From the NCBI RefSeq assembly GCF_016508585.1, contig NZ_JADVOP010000009.1, forward strand, positions 1 through 64,000: DNA of 64,000 bases. The letters are read 5' to 3'. Within the stretch, counting starts at the first letter, position 1; every line of letters begins with the position of its first letter. This DNA is from Acinetobacter baumannii (GTDB lineage Bacteria; Pseudomonadota; Gammaproteobacteria; Pseudomonadales; Moraxellaceae). This document shows positions 27,064 through 37,121 of this stretch, piece after piece. The notes under the pieces are model-generated. The model did not search any database, was not told the DNA's origin, and worked only from the letters and a program-made list of their open reading frames with translations. Made by a program: the position numbers and the translations under genes.

Positions 27064-27552
27064 ATGAATAAATATCTCATCATTCTGTTTTCTGCCTTGA
27101 CAATTATCCCAATTGCTCACGCGAAAAATGCGGTTCCCCAGTTTAGTGATTATCCTGTGAAATCAGTATATAAGGGCAAGACAGCTCAACTGGATATTTC
27201 TGATCCGAGTGCCAATATGTTTCGTACCCGACTTCGAGATGCATTAAAAGAAAAACCGGATTTTGCCGGGGAATATGTCACAACCATGTGGGGATGTGGT
27301 GCAAGTTGTAGAATGTATTCTTTCGTCAATAAGCGTACAGGGCAACTTTTAGCTGATGGTTTTGGGGGAGAGGCACGCACAGAAGATGTCGTAGCAACAC
27401 GTGTGAATAGTCGTTTGTTGGTCACGCAAGAAGAACATATGGATCAAAACTACGAGGTTGATCAGGTCACTACTCGTTTTTATGTGCTCGAAAAAAACCG
27501 CTTGAAGCTGATAAAAACCATGGTTCGACCGGCAGTTAAAACTCAGCAGTAA
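27064..27552 (+). CDS. Exported protein of unknown function
   Basis: 162 residues from ATG 27064 with a Sec signal peptide (MNKYLIILFSALTIIPIAHA). The mature domain has the motif GCGASCRMYSFVNKRTGQL with two close cysteines, as in several small periplasmic proteins of Acinetobacter and Pseudomonas. I cannot name its role. The open frame extends to 27019, but the signal peptide fixes the start. A stand-alone gene. Confidence 0.7.
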   Translation: MNKYLIILFSALTIIPIAHAKNAVPQFSDYPVKSVYKGKTAQLDISDPSANMFRTRLRDALKEKPDFAGEYVTTMWGCGASCRMYSFVNKRTGQLLADGFGGEARTEDVVATRVNSRLLVTQEEHMDQNYEVDQVTTRFYVLEKNRLKLIKTMVRPAVKTQQ

Positions 27553-27623
27553 AATCAACAGACTTTTATTCAATTAATTTCAATAACCATCGCTTGCTTG
27601 AAAAAATCTGGCTATTGCTATTA

Positions 27624-28511
27624 TCAGGATTGTTTGAGTAGGTCTTTAATAATTGAAAATGCAGGGGAAACAAGTTTTCTGCTGGTATAAAATAAATAAA
27701 ATGGCGGATGGGTAATTGCATATTCAGGCAGAATTTCATTGAGCTTGCCCTGATTGATATAAGGCATTGCAAGATTTTGAGGAATATAAGAAATTCCATA
27801 GCCGCATAAAGTTGCTTCTAAAATTTGATCGACATTGGTAAATATCAATTGACCTTCACCTTTGAAGCTTATGGATTGTCCGTTTTCCACAAAAGTCCAT
27901 GATAAAAGTGAATGATCTGTCAATATTCGAACATGAAGGCAAATATGTTGTTTTAGATTGTGAATTGACACAGGTCTGCCATATTTTGAAATATAATCTG
28001 GTGAAGCGACTAGGCACATTTTGATACTGGAACTGATTGGAATTGCCACCATATCTTTTTCGATTAAATTGCCCAGCCGAACACCTGCATCATAACCTTC
28101 TTTAGCAATATCAATACGTCTATTCTCGGAGATTAACTCGATTTGAATGTCTGGATAATCTTTGAGTGCATTTTGAAGTTTTGGCCATAGATGATATTTG
28201 ATGGCATAGTCATCAGCAGAGATTTTGACTTTTCCAATAGGTTTGTTGTGCATTGAACTGAGCAACTCTAAACCTAAATTGATTTCTTCTATATTTTTTC
28301 CCACCAAGTCAAATAAGCGTTGACCAGCATCAGTTACAGTCAAACTTCGAGTGGTACGATTAAACAGTTTTAATCCAATCTGTTCTTCTAAATGACAAAT
28401 ACTTTGACTGACCGCAGACTGTGTAACCCCCAGCTGAGCTGCTGTTTTAGTGAAATTTTTATTGTGAATGACCGCAGTAAATGTGCAGAGATCATTTAAG
28501 TTTATTTTCAT
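27624..28511 (-). CDS. LysR-family regulator
   Basis: 295 residues. An N-terminal winged helix (LCTFTAVIHNKNFTKTAAQL, then GVTQSAVSQSICHLEEQIG) is followed by a two-lobed effector domain with KVKISADDYAIKYHLWPKL. It belongs to the branch that resembles regulators next to dienelactone-type hydrolases. It is divergent from the alpha/beta hydrolase at 28621, with a 21-bp dyad between them, so it probably controls that gene and itself. The inducer is unknown. Confidence 0.93.
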   Translation of the reverse strand: MKINLNDLCTFTAVIHNKNFTKTAAQLGVTQSAVSQSICHLEEQIGLKLFNRTTRSLTVTDAGQRLFDLVGKNIEEINLGLELLSSMHNKPIGKVKISADDYAIKYHLWPKLQNALKDYPDIQIELISENRRIDIAKEGYDAGVRLGNLIEKDMVAIPISSSIKMCLVASPDYISKYGRPVSIHNLKQHICLHVRILTDHSLLSWTFVENGQSISFKGEGQLIFTNVDQILEATLCGYGISYIPQNLAMPYINQGKLNEILPEYAITHPPFYLFYTSRKLVSPAFSIIKDLLKQS

Positions 28512-28540
28512 TATTCATAAGAAATACTAATGGCTTCAAT

Positions 28541-28561
28541 CTGATTATAGCATCTAATCAG
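28541..28561. promoter_or_regulatory. Dyad, likely LysR operator
   Basis: CTGATTA - tagcatc - TAATCAG, perfect seven-base arms with a T-N11-A core, in the 109-bp gap between a LysR gene and a divergent hydrolase. This is the standard geometry of a LysR binding site. Confidence 0.65.
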
Positions 28562-28620
28562 GGTAACATACCTTTGTTAAGATGATTCTCATTGAAACCA
28601 AGGATAAATGAGGTCCTACA

Positions 28621-29541
28621 ATGAAAAATGTAAAAATCAAAGCACCTTATTGGGAAATTGCTGCAAATATATATTTCCCAGAAAATTTTAATCCAGCACA
28701 AACATACCCTGCAATTATCAGTGGACACCCGATCGGAAGTTGCAAAGAACAAACGTCCGGTCAGGTGTATGGAGAGGCAATAGCAAAAGCCGGATTCATT
28801 GTGATCGCCTTCGATGCCAGTTTTCAAGGTGAAAGCGGAGGGGAACCGCGTTCAATTGAGAATCCTGCATTACGTGTTGAAGATTTTCGACTGGTTACAG
28901 ATTATTTGGTGACCTTGGAGTATGTCGATGAAAATAGAATCGGTGTTTTAGGAATTTGCGGCGGAGGTGGCTATGCTTTGAATGTCGCAATGACTGAAAA
29001 ACGTATTAAGGCCGTTGCGACTGTAGATGCGGTGAATTTCGGTCGTTTATCTCGAGAAGGCTTCAGTCAATGGAATCCACTCGAAAAGTTAGAAATGATT
29101 GCCAAGCAACGCACAGCAGAAGCACGTGGTGGAGCCAAACGGGTGGATAGTTTATTGCCTAATTCTGTCGCCGAAGCAGAATCTGCAGGTTTAACGGATA
29201 TTGATGTGTTGGAAGCAACCGAATATTACAAGACACAACGCGGTCAACATCCTCATGGAGAGTCTAAAGCTTTATTTTCGCATTCAGCAGTTTCAATAGG
29301 TTGGGATGCCTTCCATTTGGCTGAGGTATTGTTGACACAACCGCTTTTATTGATTACAGGTGATAAAGTGGGAGGGTTTGGAGCATACCGTGACAGTTTA
29401 GAAATTTATGGTCGTGCAGCGTCTAAACAAAAAGAGTTGCTGATTGTTGAAGGGTGGTCTCATTATGATCTGTATGACAAACCAGAACCTGTGGCGCAGG
29501 CATTGGCAAAATTGATTCCTTTCTATCAGACACATCTTTAA
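28621..29541 (+). CDS. Alpha/beta hydrolase (YcjY/dienelactone hydrolase-like)
   Basis: 306 residues, alpha/beta hydrolase fold. The nucleophile elbow is GICGGGGYALNVA near residue 121 (G-x-C-G-G, so the nucleophile position is Cys instead of Ser). The catalytic Asp is probably in the LLLITGDKVGGFG strand, and the His in EGWSHYDLYDKPE. Related proteins such as YcjY are described as hydrolases or acyltransferases of unknown substrate. It is divergent from the LysR gene, and a decayed paralogue follows 30 bp later. Confidence 0.88.
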   Translation: MKNVKIKAPYWEIAANIYFPENFNPAQTYPAIISGHPIGSCKEQTSGQVYGEAIAKAGFIVIAFDASFQGESGGEPRSIENPALRVEDFRLVTDYLVTLEYVDENRIGVLGICGGGGYALNVAMTEKRIKAVATVDAVNFGRLSREGFSQWNPLEKLEMIAKQRTAEARGGAKRVDSLLPNSVAEAESAGLTDIDVLEATEYYKTQRGQHPHGESKALFSHSAVSIGWDAFHLAEVLLTQPLLLITGDKVGGFGAYRDSLEIYGRAASKQKELLIVEGWSHYDLYDKPEPVAQALAKLIPFYQTHL

Positions 29542-29569
29542 CTGAAATACTGAGAAAATACACTGAGAA

Positions 29570-29880
29570 CAGTCAGCTTCATCAAACACAATGCTGAGGA
29601 TGCGATCATTGCTGCAAATATTCATTATCCTGAAAAAGTTAATGAAAACGATCAATATCCAACAATCGTCATTGTTCATTCTTGAGGTGCTGTAAAAAAA
29701 CTACAGTTGCATACGCTTCAGAGCTTGCACAGCAGGGATTTGTAAGCATTTTAAAGAGCAGAAGTATTTTTTACTCATTCTTTGCAGGCTATTGCAGGTA
29801 GTCAATGGATGCTAGAGGATTTGGTAAATCGTGCTGCGAGTGCAGTTGAAGCAACACATCAATTCTTTAACGCTCATTGA
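29570..29880 (+). pseudogene. Decayed alpha/beta hydrolase paralogue
   Basis: The frame reading NAEDAIIAANIHYPEKVN, DQYPTIVIVHS, in-frame stop at 29683-29685, then GAVKKTTVAYASELAQQGF corresponds to the N-terminal part of the intact hydrolase upstream (WEIAANIYFPENFNP, YPAIISGHP, KEQTSGQVYGEAIAKAGF). After about 29745 a different frame gives WMLEDLVNRAASAVEATHQF, a typical C-terminal helix, and the stop at 29878. The middle of the gene (about 200 codons, including the catalytic elbow) is missing. A dead duplicate of the preceding hydrolase, or of a close relative. Confidence 0.75.
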
Positions 29881-29893
29881 GCGTGATTCGCGA

Positions 29894-29925
29894 TAAAAAA
29901 GAGCGCCTGGGCGCTCTTTTTTATC
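29894..29925. terminator. Bidirectional terminator
   Basis: AAAAAAGAGCGC - ctgg - GCGCTCTTTTTT. It lies between the dead hydrolase and the convergent acyl-CoA dehydrogenase gene, with T runs in both directions. Confidence 0.88.
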
Positions 29926-29955
29926 AGTCTATCTGTGATTGGTTGTTACAGCATC

Positions 29956-31779
29956 TCAGTAATCAAAACTAAAATGTTCCGCTTCAAGTGACATCATGGT
30001 CTTAGATGGATTGACCATCGACTCAGCATGACCTTGTGCGCGCGGTAACAATTGTTCGAAGTAGAAATCAGCAACTTTGATTTTTGCTTTATAGAACTCT
30101 GGAACTTCAGCACCATTTCCTGACGCCAGTTTTTCAGAAGCGACGGCTGCTTGTTGAGCCCAGTAATAAGCCATCATTGCATAGCCGGAGAACATCAAGA
30201 AATCTACAGAAGCAGAAGATACGATGTCACGGTCTTTACGCGCTGCAAGCATGATGCGTACAGTTAAAGCATTCCACTGCGCACAGATTTTGGTTAAATC
30301 CCATGCAAAGCGACGCATGTATTTGTTACGTGCATGTTGACCACAGAATTTTAAGATCTCGGCAGTGTATTCACGAACGACTTTACCTTTAGAAGAAAGT
30401 AGAACTTTACGACCGATCAGATCAAGTGCCTGTACGCCAGTTGTACCCTCATATAGAGTTGAAATGCGTGCATCACGTGCAATTTGTTCCATGCCATGTT
30501 CTTTGATATAGCCATGACCACCAAAAACCTGCATCCCGTGATTTGCAGCTTCCAAGCCCATTTCTGTTAAGAAACCTTTGAGAATCGGGGTATAGAAACC
30601 AAGTTTATCGTCATATTCATCAAATTTCGCTTGATCGCCTTGAGCCAAAGCATCAGTCATTTTATCAGCAAGTTGAGCGGCATGATAAATCATTGAACGA
30701 CCACCCTCAGCAATTGCCTTTTGGGTCAACAGCATACGACGAACATCCGCATGGTGGATAATGGCATCTGCAACTTTCTCTGGATCTTTTTTACCTGATA
30801 GCGCACGCATAGACATACGATCTTTGGCATAAGGCAGCGCACCTTGGAACGCTAACTCAGCATGTGCAAGACCTTGAACCGCAGTACCGATACGTGCAGT
30901 GTTCATAAAGGTAAACATGGCATGTAAGCCTTTGTTGACTTCACCAATCAGATAGCCTGTTGCTGCATCAAAGTTCAACACAGCTGTTGCTGAAGCACGA
31001 ATCCCCATTTTGTGTTCGATTGAACCACATGTCACAGGGTTGCGCTCACCCACACCGCCATCAGCAGTTGGGATAAATTTAGGGACGATAAATAATGAAA
31101 TGCCTTTGGTACCTGCAGGCGCATCCGGTAGGCGAGCCAATACGATATGAATGATATTTTCAGTTAAATCATGTTCACCCGCAGAAATGAAAATTTTTGT
31201 ACCGGTGATGGCATAGGTACCATCTTCTTTAGGCTCGGCTTTGGTTTTAACTTGTCCTAAGTCGGTACCACATTGAGGTTCAGTCAAACACATTGTACCT
31301 GACCAGGTTCCGGCAGTAAGATGTGGCATGTAGGTTGCTTTCTGCTCATCTGTACCAAACTGCATAATGGTGTTCATACAGCCCATGCTTAAACCCGGGT
31401 ACATGGTGAATGACCAGTTTGCAGTTCCCATCATTTCTGATTTGATCAGATTTAAAGACATCGGTAGACCTTGACCACCAAATTCTTCTGGATAGGACAA
31501 ACCCTGCCAACCACCTTGAACGAATTGATCATAAGCTTCTTTAAAGCCTTTTGGTGTTGTTACTTCACCATCTTTAAAATGACAGCCTTCTTCATCACCT
31601 GATTGGTTCAGTGGAGAAAGTACATTTTCACAAAAATCTGCTGCACCTTCCAAAATCATATCAATGGTGTCTGCATCGGCATTTTCGCCAATAGACAGCG
31701 TTTTATAGTGCGCTGAATAGTCAAAAACTTCGTTAATTAAAAAACGAATATCACGGAGCGGCGCTTTATATGCTGGCAT
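29956..31779 (-). CDS. Acyl-CoA dehydrogenase (long, C-terminal-domain type)
   Basis: 607 residues, longer than classical medium-chain dehydrogenases because of an extra C-terminal domain, as in FadE-like and DmdC-like enzymes. Typical elements are GWQGLSYPEEFGGQGLPM, TMCLTEPQCGTDLGQVKTKA (FAD region), FISAGEHDLTENI and ARDARISTLYEGTTGVQALD with the catalytic Glu region. It oxidises acyl-CoA with FAD and passes electrons to ETF and then to ETF-QO (5239-6951). The chain length preferred cannot be told from sequence. The upstream gap 31780-32011 is AT-rich without a clear operator. Confidence 0.93.
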   Translation of the reverse strand: MPAYKAPLRDIRFLINEVFDYSAHYKTLSIGENADADTIDMILEGAADFCENVLSPLNQSGDEEGCHFKDGEVTTPKGFKEAYDQFVQGGWQGLSYPEEFGGQGLPMSLNLIKSEMMGTANWSFTMYPGLSMGCMNTIMQFGTDEQKATYMPHLTAGTWSGTMCLTEPQCGTDLGQVKTKAEPKEDGTYAITGTKIFISAGEHDLTENIIHIVLARLPDAPAGTKGISLFIVPKFIPTADGGVGERNPVTCGSIEHKMGIRASATAVLNFDAATGYLIGEVNKGLHAMFTFMNTARIGTAVQGLAHAELAFQGALPYAKDRMSMRALSGKKDPEKVADAIIHHADVRRMLLTQKAIAEGGRSMIYHAAQLADKMTDALAQGDQAKFDEYDDKLGFYTPILKGFLTEMGLEAANHGMQVFGGHGYIKEHGMEQIARDARISTLYEGTTGVQALDLIGRKVLLSSKGKVVREYTAEILKFCGQHARNKYMRRFAWDLTKICAQWNALTVRIMLAARKDRDIVSSASVDFLMFSGYAMMAYYWAQQAAVASEKLASGNGAEVPEFYKAKIKVADFYFEQLLPRAQGHAESMVNPSKTMMSLEAEHFSFDY

Positions 31780-32011
31780 GTATTTAATCCTAATTTAAAA
31801 ATAGTTTTGGATCTTCAATCGATAGTTTCATTATTCATAATCATATGAGAAATACATTGATAAGACTCCCTAAAAGAATTGTCAGAAATGCGAATTTGGT
31901 AGAAAAAGTACATGCTAATCTGTTGCTTTTTTGGTAGCATTAAACAGTTTTTTTTTGTAGTTTCATTGCTATTTTTAGTGTCTTTATAATATTCAAGTGA
32001 GTAAATCTCTC

Positions 32012-34417
32012 ATGCATTTAAAAAAATTAACATTGTGTCTTTTGGGTTTGAGTTTGTCGGCATGTTCCACACATGTGATTAAAAGTAATGCTTTAAATGC
32101 AGATCAAGACACTCCTCAACGTGCAATTCAAGGATTTAATGCGCTGTATGAATATCCTAATTTTGATTATCGTGGACAATTCCAAGTTCATTTAGATCGT
32201 TCACAGAAAGATCAAAATACAAAGAATACGGATTCCAAACAACTAGATCCTGCAATTGAAAAAAAGGTCAATCAGTATTTAAAAGATCAAAAGATCAAAC
32301 TGACGGATACACAGAAAAAAGAACTTTATCAAGCGATTGCGAAACAGGATTCAAATTACATCAGTCGTTTTGTCGGCATGGGGGCTGATGTTGTCCAAAA
32401 TATTGTCAATGATCTGCAAGTTCAATATGACGGAACCGTGAATTATCGTCAAAAAATGGCATCGTTCAATTTAGAAACCCGATACAAAAAGCCAAACTTA
32501 TCTGTGGAAATGCGCATTCCTACAGTTTTGGATATGAATGATTATAAATTCTATACGCATATTTTTTCGATCATGCCTTATTTGGCCAATTCTCAGGATC
32601 AGGATAAATATGCATATTATGATTTTTCAAAATATAAAGACGATATTCGCAAGGTAAATGGCAAGGCGTTGGTTGAGTTGTTGAAACAATCGGGAGCAAC
32701 TTCATATTTAATCGCTTCACCTCGTCAAATTGAAAATCTTGCAGTGAGTTCGGCGGAAAAACAGGCAGGCATCGTTGAAAAAATTCGTTTAAATACGACC
32801 ATTGAAGAAATGTTTTTACAAGGACAACTGTATTCGACAGTGAACCGCCAATATCTGATGAATTCTGTACTGGGATTGAGTCAGTCCAATATGGAAAAAA
32901 TCTTAGGATCTGATCGAGAAGTTCAGACAGGCGATGAGGCTTATCAGGCAGCACAAGAAGCAATGAAAGCTGCTGAGGAAGCAGCATCTGGAATTACATC
33001 AAGTGATGATAGCGCCAGTGATGCATCCAGTGCAATGTATCAACTTTACAATGCCGTCAATCGTAAGTCGCATGAAGACTTGGAGGAAGAGGTGGATGAA
33101 GGGGATGCAACACAAGCAGCCTATGATGCAGAACAAGCCGCGAGTGCGGCTGTTGAAGACAATGACGATTATGCTACAGCTGCTCAAGATCAAGAGCGTG
33201 ATTCTGAATATGACGATGTTGAGGCTGCAGCAGACAGCAATACAACAAAAATCTTAACTGAGCAGCAATGTGAAGATTTGACCAAAGCCAAAGCAAATCC
33301 TCGGTTTGGTGATGTGGAATATTGTCAATATCATTATGAAATAGACGTCTTGAAAGGCGAGCAACAGAAAGAATCTTCATCAGAGAGTGCGTTAAGAGAA
33401 AAAAATAAGACAACATTGGTCAGCACATTCAATGGTTATGCTAAAGATCAGTTGGTAGATGCACAGCAATTCAAACAGTTGTGGAATCAACATCTCTCTG
33501 AGATTGAAAGCAGTTTACCGGCTCCAAGCAAGCGTAATCCACTGATCGTCGATTTGTCATTGGACAATAAAGGACGAGCAGTTAAAGCAGATTATGATAT
33601 GGGCTTGGATTTAGACACCTTAAATCGTAAGTTAAACATTAAAATGGCGATGCAATTCCTCAATTATGGCAATGCAAGCAAAATTGACCAGAGTGTTCTC
33701 AAGCAGGCGAAACCTTTTAAAGAGATCTTTAAAGGCAGCATCATGGAACAAGCGGTGGGTGGCATATCGGGTTCAGAGCGCAGTGATGAGCAAAAATATC
33801 TAAGTTTAGATGAGCGTTTAGCGCTGTTGGCTGAACAAGTATTTGCGCAAACGGGATCTTATGAAAAAACCTATAAAGCAGTATTTATTGCAAAATTGAC
33901 TGCGCAAAAACCTGAATTGATCAAACAGTATTCTGCCCAAGACTTACAAGAGATTGCTGCGATTTATGCATATGCTTATTCAGATGAAGAAATCTACAAT
34001 CCGAAAGGTCAGGCTTTAAAACACATTCAAGCCCTACAGAAAAAGCATCACTTAGAAGACGATCATCAGTACGATGATGAACTTGGAAATGATGTCGATG
34101 AGATTGTTGCTAAGATCTGGAAAGCCAAACAGAGTACTTTAGAGGTGCAGGGCTTAGTTAAAAAATATAAAACGACTGAAGCTGTGTTTGCGCAATATTA
34201 CATGCAGAAGTTTGAAGCCGAAAATGAGATTGAAAAGTCTCAGCGTGGAGAATTTGTAAAAACAGCAAAAGTTTTAGCAAAGTCGTATGTTGCATTTAAA
34301 AATAATAAGTTTAGTGATCAAGTCGTATCAACATTGAATGCTGATTCTACAGAATTTATTGATTATGACTTATTCAAGCAAGCTTATCAGGCATTGAGTG
34401 ATGCTAAGTTAAAGTAA
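32012..34417 (+). CDS. Large acidic lipoprotein of unknown function
   Basis: About 801 residues. Lipoprotein signal with lipobox LSAC near residue 18. A segment of roughly 100 residues (nt 32930-33240) is very rich in Ala, Glu, Asp and Ser, for example AYQAAQEAMKAAEEAASG and DGED-like clusters, and is probably disordered or helical. The flanking parts are soluble and beta/alpha mixed, and no motif is recognised. I start at ATG 32012; a GTG at 31997 without a ribosome site is the alternative. A monocistronic gene with a strong terminator after it. Its size and surface location suggest an envelope role, but nothing more can be said. Confidence 0.75.
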   Translation: MHLKKLTLCLLGLSLSACSTHVIKSNALNADQDTPQRAIQGFNALYEYPNFDYRGQFQVHLDRSQKDQNTKNTDSKQLDPAIEKKVNQYLKDQKIKLTDTQKKELYQAIAKQDSNYISRFVGMGADVVQNIVNDLQVQYDGTVNYRQKMASFNLETRYKKPNLSVEMRIPTVLDMNDYKFYTHIFSIMPYLANSQDQDKYAYYDFSKYKDDIRKVNGKALVELLKQSGATSYLIASPRQIENLAVSSAEKQAGIVEKIRLNTTIEEMFLQGQLYSTVNRQYLMNSVLGLSQSNMEKILGSDREVQTGDEAYQAAQEAMKAAEEAASGITSSDDSASDASSAMYQLYNAVNRKSHEDLEEEVDEGDATQAAYDAEQAASAAVEDNDDYATAAQDQERDSEYDDVEAAADSNTTKILTEQQCEDLTKAKANPRFGDVEYCQYHYEIDVLKGEQQKESSSESALREKNKTTLVSTFNGYAKDQLVDAQQFKQLWNQHLSEIESSLPAPSKRNPLIVDLSLDNKGRAVKADYDMGLDLDTLNRKLNIKMAMQFLNYGNASKIDQSVLKQAKPFKEIFKGSIMEQAVGGISGSERSDEQKYLSLDERLALLAEQVFAQTGSYEKTYKAVFIAKLTAQKPELIKQYSAQDLQEIAAIYAYAYSDEEIYNPKGQALKHIQALQKKHHLEDDHQYDDELGNDVDEIVAKIWKAKQSTLEVQGLVKKYKTTEAVFAQYYMQKFEAENEIEKSQRGEFVKTAKVLAKSYVAFKNNKFSDQVVSTLNADSTEFIDYDLFKQAYQALSDAKLK

Positions 34418-34436
34418 TTGCCCGTTGTATGATGCT

Positions 34437-34467
34437 AAAAAAGAACCTCAATAGAGGTTCTTTTTTT
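34437..34467. terminator. Terminator after the large lipoprotein
   Basis: AAAAGAACCTC - aata - GAGGTTCTTTTTTT, eleven pairs then T run. It also faces the convergent aroE gene, whose stop is 37 bp away. Confidence 0.88.
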
Positions 34468-34503
34468 GACGACCAGATAAATATTCTGCACATCTGTCGC
34501 CAT

Positions 34504-35292
34504 CTAGAGAAAATCTTTTAGATTGGGGCGAACGCCATTCCAGATATAAAATGCTTCTATAGCTTGTCCAACCAGCATGCCGAAACCCTCTGAGGTTGGA
34601 ACTTGACGTGCTTTGGCTTGTTCTATAAAGCTGGATGCTTTGCCATATGCCATTTCATATGCATGGTCAAATGTTAATGTTGCAGGGAGTATAAGGGGAT
34701 CACCACTTAGACTTGCTGAGGTAGCATTGATGACAATATCAAACTTCCCCTGTAATGCTGTTAGGTTACAGGCCATCAGCTGTGCTTCAGGCACGCTGTC
34801 TGCCAAGTCGGCAACCAATTGCTCGGCACGAGCAAGTGTACGGTTGGCGATCACGATTTTTTTTACCCCTGCTTTCACCAAGGGATAGATGACACCTCGA
34901 GTTGCACCACCCGCACCAATAATCAGTAAATCTGTGTCTGTTAATTTCCAATCCAAAGCTTTAATGGCGTCAACCAGACCTTGACCATCGGTATTGTCTC
35001 CATGTAACTCGCCATTTTCCATCCATAAAGTATTTACAGCTTTGGCGATTTTGGCGCGCTCAGTGAGCTGCGTGCACAAGGCGAAGGCCTGTTCTTTAAA
35101 AGGAACGGTCACATTCATTCCTACACCATTTTGGGAAAAGAACTCATGCACACTGTTCTCAAAACCATCCAGTGGAGCAAGACGTTTGCTGTAATTCAGA
35201 TCAATACCTGTTTGCTTTGCAAAAGCATGATGTAATTCAGGAGAACGAGAATGTTCAATCGGATTTCCAATGACTGCGAATTGTTTGCTCAT
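34504..35292 (-). CDS. aroE: Shikimate dehydrogenase
   Basis: 263 residues. NADPH-dependent reduction of 3-dehydroshikimate in the aromatic amino acid pathway. FAVIGNPIEHSRSPELHH holds the substrate serines, NVTVPFKEQAF the catalytic Lys, DNTDGQGLVDA the catalytic Asp and IGAGGATRGVIYPL the NADP loop. The start ATG 35292 is preferred over the TTG at 35298. Confidence 0.96.
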   Translation of the reverse strand: MSKQFAVIGNPIEHSRSPELHHAFAKQTGIDLNYSKRLAPLDGFENSVHEFFSQNGVGMNVTVPFKEQAFALCTQLTERAKIAKAVNTLWMENGELHGDNTDGQGLVDAIKALDWKLTDTDLLIIGAGGATRGVIYPLVKAGVKKIVIANRTLARAEQLVADLADSVPEAQLMACNLTALQGKFDIVINATSASLSGDPLILPATLTFDHAYEMAYGKASSFIEQAKARQVPTSEGFGMLVGQAIEAFYIWNGVRPNLKDFL

Positions 35293-35448
35293 GTCCAATG
35301 TCCAAGTATTGAGAATATTGATTTTTAAGGCGTGGCAACAATATACGGGAAAATGTTGAAGACAACAAAAAGTATCTTGGTGTACTTTTGGATTAAATAT
35401 TTATCTTCTGATTTTTGATGTTTAAGAAAAAAGAAATTATTTTTTGAA

Positions 35449-35655
35449 TTATGGGTTACATACTGATTCTAAAAAATCGAGGAAAATCATTGCAAAAACC
35501 ACAACGAAACCAATCGATAAAACAACACTGGAGGTAATTGAAATGCTATCTGATAAATCATTGGTAGAGATGATGGTGGTTGAAACTGAGCACACCAGTA
35601 AAAACAGAATGCCTACTGAAAGTGTAAGTTTATGATTTTCTAATAAATTCCTCAT
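35449..35655 (-). CDS. Small two-helix membrane protein
   Basis: 68 residues with two hydrophobic helices (LTLSVGILFLLVCSVSTTII and SVVLSIGFVVVFAMIFLDFL). The ribosome site GAGAGG sits five bases before ATG 35655, which supports it being real. A frame of similar length on the other strand (35444-35635) is its shadow. Unrecognised. It lies between aroE and hemF. Confidence 0.5.
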   Translation of the reverse strand: MRNLLENHKLTLSVGILFLLVCSVSTTIISTNDLSDSISITSSVVLSIGFVVVFAMIFLDFLESVCNP

Positions 35656-35845
35656 ATCAACCTCTCGCGTTAACTGCTATAATCTTCTGATATTCAATAT
35701 AAATTTATCGGAAAAATTAAGGAAATTTTAAGTCTGCTATAGTAGCCGAGTTTAAGGTTAATTTAAATTAAAAAAGTTGCGTTATTGTGAATAATTCTCA
35801 TCTCAATTGTGAGTAAATCTTTCAGCGCTTGTTTTGGGGCAATAT

Positions 35846-35881
35846 AAAAAAAGCTACCTCATGTCACAGGGTAGCTTTTTA
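35846..35881. terminator. hemF terminator
   Basis: AAAAAAAGCTACC - 11-nt loop - GGTAGCTTTTT, T-rich on both sides. It follows the hemF stop by about 24 bases. Confidence 0.85.
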
Positions 35882-35904
35882 AAATGATTTTTGATTGTTT
35901 TAGA

Positions 35905-36882
<978 letters not shown>

Positions 36883-36935
36883 TCAAAGCATAAAACCATT
36901 AAAAAAGAAAACCATTGGAAAATGAAGGTGTTTTT

Positions 36936-37101
36936 TTGAATACTTTTGCTACGGATTCAGCACATAAGCGTGTTCGTGGCGATTTAAAGTCTTTTACAAA
37001 AAATCCCGAGCAATTCGCTAGGTTGAAATCCATGTTTAAGCTCAGCACAATGGATTGAAGATAAAGGCATGGGTGTGCATTTATTGGTTTGTGAATCTTA
37101 A
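36936..37101 (+). pseudogene. Short degenerate coding remnant
   Basis: From 36936 a frame without proper start gives FATDSAHKRVRGDLKSF, TKNPEQFARLKSMFKLSTMD and a stop; one base shift then gives QWIEDKGMGVHLLVCES and a stop at 37099-37101. The two pieces read like a single small protein broken by a frameshift. No family recognised. It may equally be chance coding in the hemF-hemN gap. Confidence 0.3.
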
Positions 37102-37121
37102 TCCGGTACTGAGCAGTGAAT

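Noticed and set aside
31800..31990. Fur-like AT-rich stretch between acyl-CoA dehydrogenase and the large lipoprotein
   Set aside because: TTATTCATAATCATATGAGAA has too many mismatches to a Fur box to be supported.
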